Positions 61,571 to 64,000 of a stretch of DNA of 64,000 nucleotides are shown piece by piece. Position 1 is the first letter of the stretch. The number at the start of each line of letters is the position of its first letter. A model generated the notes under the pieces. It was not told the origin of the DNA and ran no database searches. It was given only the letters and a program-made list of their open reading frames with translations. The stretch lies in NCBI RefSeq assembly GCF_030027245.1, contig NZ_JASERT010000001.1, forward strand, positions 889,001 to 953,000, read 5' to 3'. The DNA is from Asticcacaulis sp. EMRT-3 (GTDB lineage: Bacteria; Pseudomonadota; Alphaproteobacteria; Caulobacterales; Caulobacteraceae). The position numbers and the translations under genes were made by a program.

Positions 61571-63004
61571 ATGTCCATGCCCGCTCCCCAGTCTGAAATC
61601 CCTGCCGTCGCGCCCGAAGTGCTGGCGCAGATCAAGGCCGTCGTGGGTGAAGCCGGTTATAGTCAGGACGCCGGACGCCTCGATCCAAAACTGACCGAAT
61701 GGCGCGGCAAATGGAAGGGCCACACCCCTCTGCTCGTCATGCCGAAATCGACGGAAGAAACGGCCGCCGTCGTGAAAATCTGCTTTGACGCGGGCGTGGC
61801 CATCACTCCGCAGGGCGGCAATACCGGCCTGGTCGGCGGCCAGATTCCATTTGGTGAAATCCTGTTGTCGCTCGAACGCATGAAAACCGTGCGCGACGTG
61901 GCCGCCACCGACGACACTATGGTGCTGGAAACCGGCATTACCCTTCTGGAAGCCCAGCAGATCGCCGAAAAGGCCGCACGCTATTTCCCGCTGTCTCTGG
62001 CCGCCGAAGGCACGGCCACGGTGGGCGGCGTCATCTCCACCAATGCCGGCGGCACAGCGGTGCTGCGTTACGGCGTGACGCGCGATCTCGTGTCCGGGCT
62101 GGAAGTGGTTCTGCCCAATGGCGACATTTTCCACGGCCTGAAGCGCCTGCGCAAGGACAATACGGGCTATGACCTGAAGCAGATGTTCATCGGCGCCGAA
62201 GGCACGCTGGGCATTATCACGGCGGCCTCGCTCAAGCTGTTTCCGATCATGAATTCGCGCTCGACGGCCATTGTCGCCTTTGAAACCGCGCAAAAGGCCA
62301 TCGATCTGCTGGTACGCGCCAAGCAGGAAACCGGCGGTCAGGTCGAGGCTTTCGAACTGATGGGGCGCTATGGCCTGTCTCTGGTGCTCAAGCACATCCC
62401 CGACACGCGCGAACCGCTGGAAGGCGAATATCCGTGGTATGCCCTGATCGAGGTTGCGTCCGGCGATCCGCAAGGCGCGGCGGCTTCGATGGAGCGTCTG
62501 CTCGGCGCCGCCTTTGAGGAAGAACTGATCATTGACGGCGTCATCGCGCAAAACGAAACCCAGGCGGCGGAATTCTGGCGTCTGCGCGAAGACCATTCGG
62601 CGGCGGAAAAGGCCGAGGGCGCAGCCTGGAAGCATGATATTTCCGTTCCCCTGTCACGCATGGCCGATTATATCGCAGCCGGCGACAAGGCGATTCAGGC
62701 GTTTCTGCCCGGCGCGCGGCTCGTGGCTTTCGGCCATGTCGGCGATGGCAATGTCCACTTCAATGTCATCGTTCCAGAAGGCATGGATGCAAATGCTTTC
62801 AATGCCTTACGCGATGAAGGTGCGAAAGTGGTTCATGATCTCGTGCATGAATATGAAGGCTCCATTTCCGCCGAACACGGGCTGGGCCGGATGAAGACAC
62901 AGGAAGCCTTGCTGTATAAGGATCCGGCTGCGGTCGCTGCCATGCGCGCCATTCGTCAGGCGCTCGACCCCAAGCGCATCATGAATCCGCACGTCCTGTT
63001 TTAG
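61571..63004 (+). CDS. FAD-linked 2-hydroxyacid dehydrogenase (D-2-hydroxyglutarate/glycolate type)
   Basis: This 477-residue protein has the PCMH FAD-binding domain (PQGGNTGLVGGQIP, VISTNAGGTAVLRYG, GAEGTLGIITAA) and the C-terminal FAD-oxidase domain with HVGDGNVHFNV and the final ISAEHGLGRMK. The latter contains the metal-binding His of the D-2-hydroxyglutarate dehydrogenase group. Substrates may be D-2-hydroxyglutarate or D-lactate. The ATG at 61571 fits the family; the frame continues upstream into the Nudix gene region. A 14-bp tandem duplication spans the stop. Confidence 0.9.
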   Translation: MSMPAPQSEIPAVAPEVLAQIKAVVGEAGYSQDAGRLDPKLTEWRGKWKGHTPLLVMPKSTEETAAVVKICFDAGVAITPQGGNTGLVGGQIPFGEILLSLERMKTVRDVAATDDTMVLETGITLLEAQQIAEKAARYFPLSLAAEGTATVGGVISTNAGGTAVLRYGVTRDLVSGLEVVLPNGDIFHGLKRLRKDNTGYDLKQMFIGAEGTLGIITAASLKLFPIMNSRSTAIVAFETAQKAIDLLVRAKQETGGQVEAFELMGRYGLSLVLKHIPDTREPLEGEYPWYALIEVASGDPQGAAASMERLLGAAFEEELIIDGVIAQNETQAAEFWRLREDHSAAEKAEGAAWKHDISVPLSRMADYIAAGDKAIQAFLPGARLVAFGHVGDGNVHFNVIVPEGMDANAFNALRDEGAKVVHDLVHEYEGSISAEHGLGRMKTQEALLYKDPAAVAAMRAIRQALDPKRIMNPHVLF

Positions 63005-63031
63005 GCGTCCTGTTTTAGGCGTTAGGCGGGA

Positions 63032-63859
63032 TCAGTCAAAAAAAGCATCGACGGCCGCCTGAGCCGCATTGTCTTCCGGCGGGGCATCCTTGGCGCGTAT
63101 AATGCTGGTTATGGTTCGGAGCAGTTCCGGCATGTGAAAAGGCTTGGCCAGCAGCGCATCGGCGCCTGCCGCCTTGGCCGCGGCCAGAACATGGACGGCG
63201 GTAATCGTGGCGTCCACGCCTTCTGACATGGCTACGACCTTGACGTGCGGAAAATCATTTTTAATCTGAGCCGTACCTTCGATACCGCCAATGCCGGGAA
63301 TCAGAACCGCCGTCAGCACCACATCGACCAGACCCAGATTGTGGTCGAAAAACACGTCCTCCATATTGGAAGCATACGACACCTTGTAGCCGACCTGAGT
63401 CAGCACGCCGACCACGGCGCGGCGCAGATCGGGATCGTCCTCAACGACAAGGATATGATGCTCTTTCGAGCGGGCGCGGTGATAGCTATTGGTGTCGGCC
63501 AGCAGGTTTTTCAGCTTTTCCGGGCTGAAAGGCTTGGGAATGACAAAATCAGCCCCGGCCACGCGCGCCGCATTCATGGTGGAATTCAGCGCCGCGCTGC
63601 GGTTGCCGCCGTCCGACATGATGGCCAATGGCGCATCCTGGGCTTCCTGACGAATCTCCTCGACGATCTGCAAGGTGCTGCTGCCCTGGGCGTAGGCATC
63701 AAACAGAAGCAGGTGAAAACGACCGGATTTCAAGATGCGCATGGCCATGCGCGGGTCGAAACTTAAAACAGACGTCCACTTATGCTGATGCAGCATCGAG
63801 GATATGCGTTGCGCCTGAATTCTGTTTTCGTCCAAGACAAGCACGCTGCCCAGACTCAT
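63032..63859 (-). CDS. tandem receiver-domain protein
   Basis: This 275-residue protein has two receiver domains and no output domain. In the first, Asp54 is the phosphoacceptor and Lys109 the conserved Lys. In the second, the acidic pair (EDD at 140-142) and Lys239 are kept, but the phosphoacceptor is Ala184 (VLTAVLIPG). So only the first domain can accept phosphate in the usual way. An Ala/Asp tail ends the protein. GGAGGG precedes the start. No kinase gene is adjacent. Confidence 0.88.
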   Translation of the reverse strand: MSLGSVLVLDENRIQAQRISSMLHQHKWTSVLSFDPRMAMRILKSGRFHLLLFDAYAQGSSTLQIVEEIRQEAQDAPLAIMSDGGNRSAALNSTMNAARVAGADFVIPKPFSPEKLKNLLADTNSYHRARSKEHHILVVEDDPDLRRAVVGVLTQVGYKVSYASNMEDVFFDHNLGLVDVVLTAVLIPGIGGIEGTAQIKNDFPHVKVVAMSEGVDATITAVHVLAAAKAAGADALLAKPFHMPELLRTITSIIRAKDAPPEDNAAQAAVDAFFD

Positions 63860-63910
63860 ATGACCCTCCCCGGCCTTATTACAGAACGCACATTGGAGGA
63901 ATCAAAATAA

Positions 63911-63982
63911 ATGAAATATTTTAAAAACTCAACAACGGGTCAGGTTAACATAAATCATTCAATAATTAACGGTATTATTTAG
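63911..63982 (+). CDS. 23-residue ORF candidate
   Basis: This frame (ATG to TAG, 24 codons) lies in an AT-rich stretch next to the window edge, with GGAGG about 11 bases upstream, a long spacing. The peptide is polar and Asn-rich. Nothing supports a function, so it may be chance or a small leader. Confidence 0.15.
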   Translation: MKYFKNSTTGQVNINHSIINGII

Positions 63983-64000
63983 CCATAAAGCAATGCAGGA

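Overview
The window looks like a chromosomal segment of an alphaproteobacterium, most likely of the Caulobacterales and possibly near Asticcacaulis. The evidence is the GC-rich code, the alphaproteobacterial gene orders (lptF-lptG-lptD-surA-pdxA-rsmA; fabD-fabG-acpP-fabF-mltG-yicC-gmk), and a perfect TTAA-N7-TTAAC site of the CtrA type. The genus is an inference from gene content and not from a database match. Most genes are housekeeping. There is no CRISPR array, transposase, integrase or prophage.

Layout. 1-3.2 kb: an ABC-F ATPase, then a response regulator and a sensor-less histidine kinase. 3.3-14.4 kb: an I78-type inhibitor lipoprotein, holC and pepA on the minus strand, divergent from lptF, lptG, lptD, surA, pdxA and rsmA (LPS export, outer-membrane folding, vitamin B6, rRNA dimethylation). 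14.4-20.7 kb, minus strand: fabD, fabG, acpP, fabF, mltG, yicC, gmk, with a terminator-like hairpin between acpP and fabF. 20.8-21.6 kb: a periplasmic peroxiredoxin, then palindromic repeats and the rpoC terminator.

21.6-50.4 kb holds the classical tRNA-Tyr/tRNA-Gly/tuf/tRNA-Trp/secE/nusG/rplKA/rplJL/rpoBC cluster on the minus strand, split by three unrelated blocks. An ExbB/TolQ-like plus OmpA/MotB-like motor pair sits between rplL and rpoB. A MiaE-like hydroxylase, an MFS transporter and its LysR regulator sit between rplA and rplJ. About 10 kb of envelope, tRNA-modification and uncharacterised genes sit between tuf and tRNA-Trp. The last block includes a transglutaminase-like protein, a carbonic-anhydrase fold that lost two zinc ligands, two polytopic membrane proteins, trmFO, a DUF1353 lipoprotein, a phytoene-synthase-like protein and a PuuD-like membrane protein.

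50.6-64 kb: a SpoU rRNA methyltransferase, a TerC-family membrane protein, metG, tRNA-Thr, a cytochrome c lipoprotein, an outer-membrane barrel candidate, an SPFH/NfeD pair, a large hybrid histidine kinase, a 45-residue secreted Cys-rich peptide, a Nudix hydrolase, an FAD-linked 2-hydroxyacid dehydrogenase and a tandem-receiver protein whose second domain lacks the phosphoacceptor Asp.

Non-coding structure is rich: three tandem 113-bp units (41223-41561) with a solo inverted copy 20 kb away beside rpoC, and two long inverted repeats built on related ACACGGAT and ACACAGAT words. The strongest candidates for new biology are the motor pair inside the rpl/rpo cluster, the probably non-catalytic carbonic-anhydrase-like lipoprotein, the Cys-rich peptide downstream of a CtrA-like box, and the 113-bp repeat family.
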